Assembly: GCA_022561525.1 (NCBI GenBank)
Contig: JADFRB010000094.1
Span: 1 to 7,133 of the forward strand
DNA length: 7,133 nt
Direction of reading: 5' to 3'
DNA from: Nitrospinota bacterium
GTDB lineage: Bacteria; Nitrospirota; Nitrospiria; Nitrospirales; UBA8639
Positions 6,173 to 7,133 of the stretch are shown here, piece by piece. Positions within the stretch are counted from its first letter, which is position 1. Every line of letters starts with the position of its first letter. Under the pieces are notes generated by a model, which ran no database searches, had not been told where the DNA came from, and saw nothing but the letters and a program-made list of their open reading frames with translations. A program made the translations under genes and the position numbers.

Positions 6173-7133
6173 ATGCCTCGTAAGACACCCTCCCCATCCA
6201 TCGCCCCCATCGATGTTTCCCGGTTAAAGACGTATCCTTTGAAAACCCGGCATAGCAAGGTCAAGGTGTCAGATTTTTCCGTGCCCTGGCGGCGAGGGGG
6301 ATCCTTTGCCAAATTTCTATCTGGGCTTCCGGATATCTTGGCGGTCAAAACCCTTCGGACATTGGTCAAAGCCATAGCCCAAGCACGACGTCGTGGACGG
6401 CCCGTGATTTTTGGAATGGGAGCTCATGCGACCAAAGTGGGTCTGAATCCTGTATTGGTCGATCTCTTGCGACGAGACATCGTCACGGCCATGGCTTTTA
6501 ATGGTGCGGTCGTGATCCATGACTTTGAACTGGCGTTGATGGGGTATACCTCCGAGGACGTTGAAGCCGAAATTGATTCAGGGCGTTTTGGCATGGCAGA
6601 AGAAACCGGCCGGATGATTAACGAGGCCATTGTCGAAGGGGTTCAAGAGGGATTAGGACTGGGAGAGGCCGTTGGGCACTATATCCTTCGTCGTCGAAAA
6701 CAATTTCCGAATTGGAAAACCAGTCTCTTCGCGATTGGAGCGAAGCATGGTATTCCCATGACGGTTCATGTGGCCATTGGTACGGACACCATTCATATGC
6801 ATCCGGCGGCGGATGGGGCTGCGATTGGCGAAGGCTCGCTCCGTGATTTTTACAAACTGACTGCGGTGGTGTCGCAGATGGAGGGTGGGGTGTATCTCAA
6901 CCTGGGCTCGGCTGTCTTATTGCCTGAGGTCTTCCTCAAGACTGTGACGTTGAGTCGGAACCTGGGACGGCCTTTGAAGCATATCACCACGGCCAATATG
7001 GACTTTTTGCCGCATTATCGCCCCTTGACCAATGTCGTGAAGCGTCCCACGCAAAAAGGCGGGCAAGGCCTGTCGTTAACTGGACATCACGAAATTATGT
7101 TGCCCCTCCTGGCAGCGGCGGTGATTGTAGAGC
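6173..7133 (+). CDS. Conserved uncharacterised protein, 3' end cut by the window
   Basis: This frame is open from a stop at 6149-6151 to the window end, giving 320 codons from the ATG at 6173 (a TTG at 6167 is also possible). I recognise it as a conserved bacterial family without a firm function; some annotations may label it deoxyhypusine-synthase-like, but I cannot see the diagnostic lysine motif of that enzyme and do not adopt the name. Blocks that look conserved are VIFGMGAHATKVGLNP (78-93), AFNGAVVIHDFELALMG (108-124), FGMAEETG (139-146), HVAIGTDTIHMHP (199-211), GGVYLNLGSAVLLPEVFLK (238-256), TTANMDFLPHYRPL (272-285) and TGHHEIMLPLL (303-313). The glycine-rich strands and the histidine/aspartate clusters suggest a soluble Rossmann-like enzyme. 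No signal peptide or membrane segment is seen. Its place directly after a gmhA remnant suggests a link to sugar or surface-polysaccharide metabolism. Few residues are probably missing at the C-terminus. Confidence 0.85.
   Translation, partial: MPRKTPSPSIAPIDVSRLKTYPLKTRHSKVKVSDFSVPWRRGGSFAKFLSGLPDILAVKTLRTLVKAIAQARRRGRPVIFGMGAHATKVGLNPVLVDLLRRDIVTAMAFNGAVVIHDFELALMGYTSEDVEAEIDSGRFGMAEETGRMINEAIVEGVQEGLGLGEAVGHYILRRRKQFPNWKTSLFAIGAKHGIPMTVHVAIGTDTIHMHPAADGAAIGEGSLRDFYKLTAVVSQMEGGVYLNLGSAVLLPEVFLKTVTLSRNLGRPLKHITTANMDFLPHYRPLTNVVKRPTQKGGQGLSLTGHHEIMLPLLAAAVIVE

Noticed and set aside
6043..6375. Minus-strand ORF of 110 codons opposite the gmhA remnant and the conserved gene
   Set aside because: It overlaps the motif-rich start of the plus-strand gene and has no family resemblance; it is a shadow frame.

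Overview
This 7.1 kb window looks like chromosomal DNA from a Gram-negative bacterium of moderate GC content. A Nitrospirota-like or deltaproteobacterial-type host is my guess. It rests on the gene content (a YbbA/YbbP-type exporter, a heptose-isomerase remnant beside a conserved uncharacterised protein, and small hairpin repeats between genes), not on any marker gene. No rRNA, tRNA, transposase gene or CRISPR array is visible.

Layout. At the left edge (3-140, +) there may be the tail of a gene running in from outside. It converges on a minus-strand pair, an ABC-transporter ATPase (2852-3529) followed by a large two-FtsX-domain permease (172-2844). These are spaced like an operon and resemble YbbA/YbbP (LolD/LolCE superfamily). 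Upstream lies about 470 bp with no convincing gene (3530-3998). It holds several strong inverted repeats that look like dispersed non-coding elements.

The next minus-strand unit is two genes 6 bp apart. The first is a CARF-type protein of the TIGR02710/Cas02710 family (4530-5789), and the second is a YbgC-like hotdog acyl-CoA thioesterase (3999-4523). The CARF protein keeps the family architecture. However, the sites where I expect the ligand-binding and HEPN residues are changed, so it looks like an orphan and possibly inactivated or repurposed member. The thioesterase carries a C-terminal tail made almost entirely by six tandem 13-bp repeats.

On the plus strand, diverging from the CARF gene, is a heavily decayed gmhA (sedoheptulose-7-phosphate isomerase) remnant (5879-6156). 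It has two adjacent in-frame stops, frameshifts, an internal deletion and no C-terminal half. It is followed at once by an intact but right-truncated conserved protein (from 6173 to the window end) of unknown function. The two were probably once neighbours in a surface-sugar (LPS heptose) cluster.

The points most worth following are the CARF-thioesterase pair with altered active motifs, the frame-rotating 13-bp repeat in the thioesterase tail, the gmhA decay scar, and the hairpin elements between 3626 and 3896.
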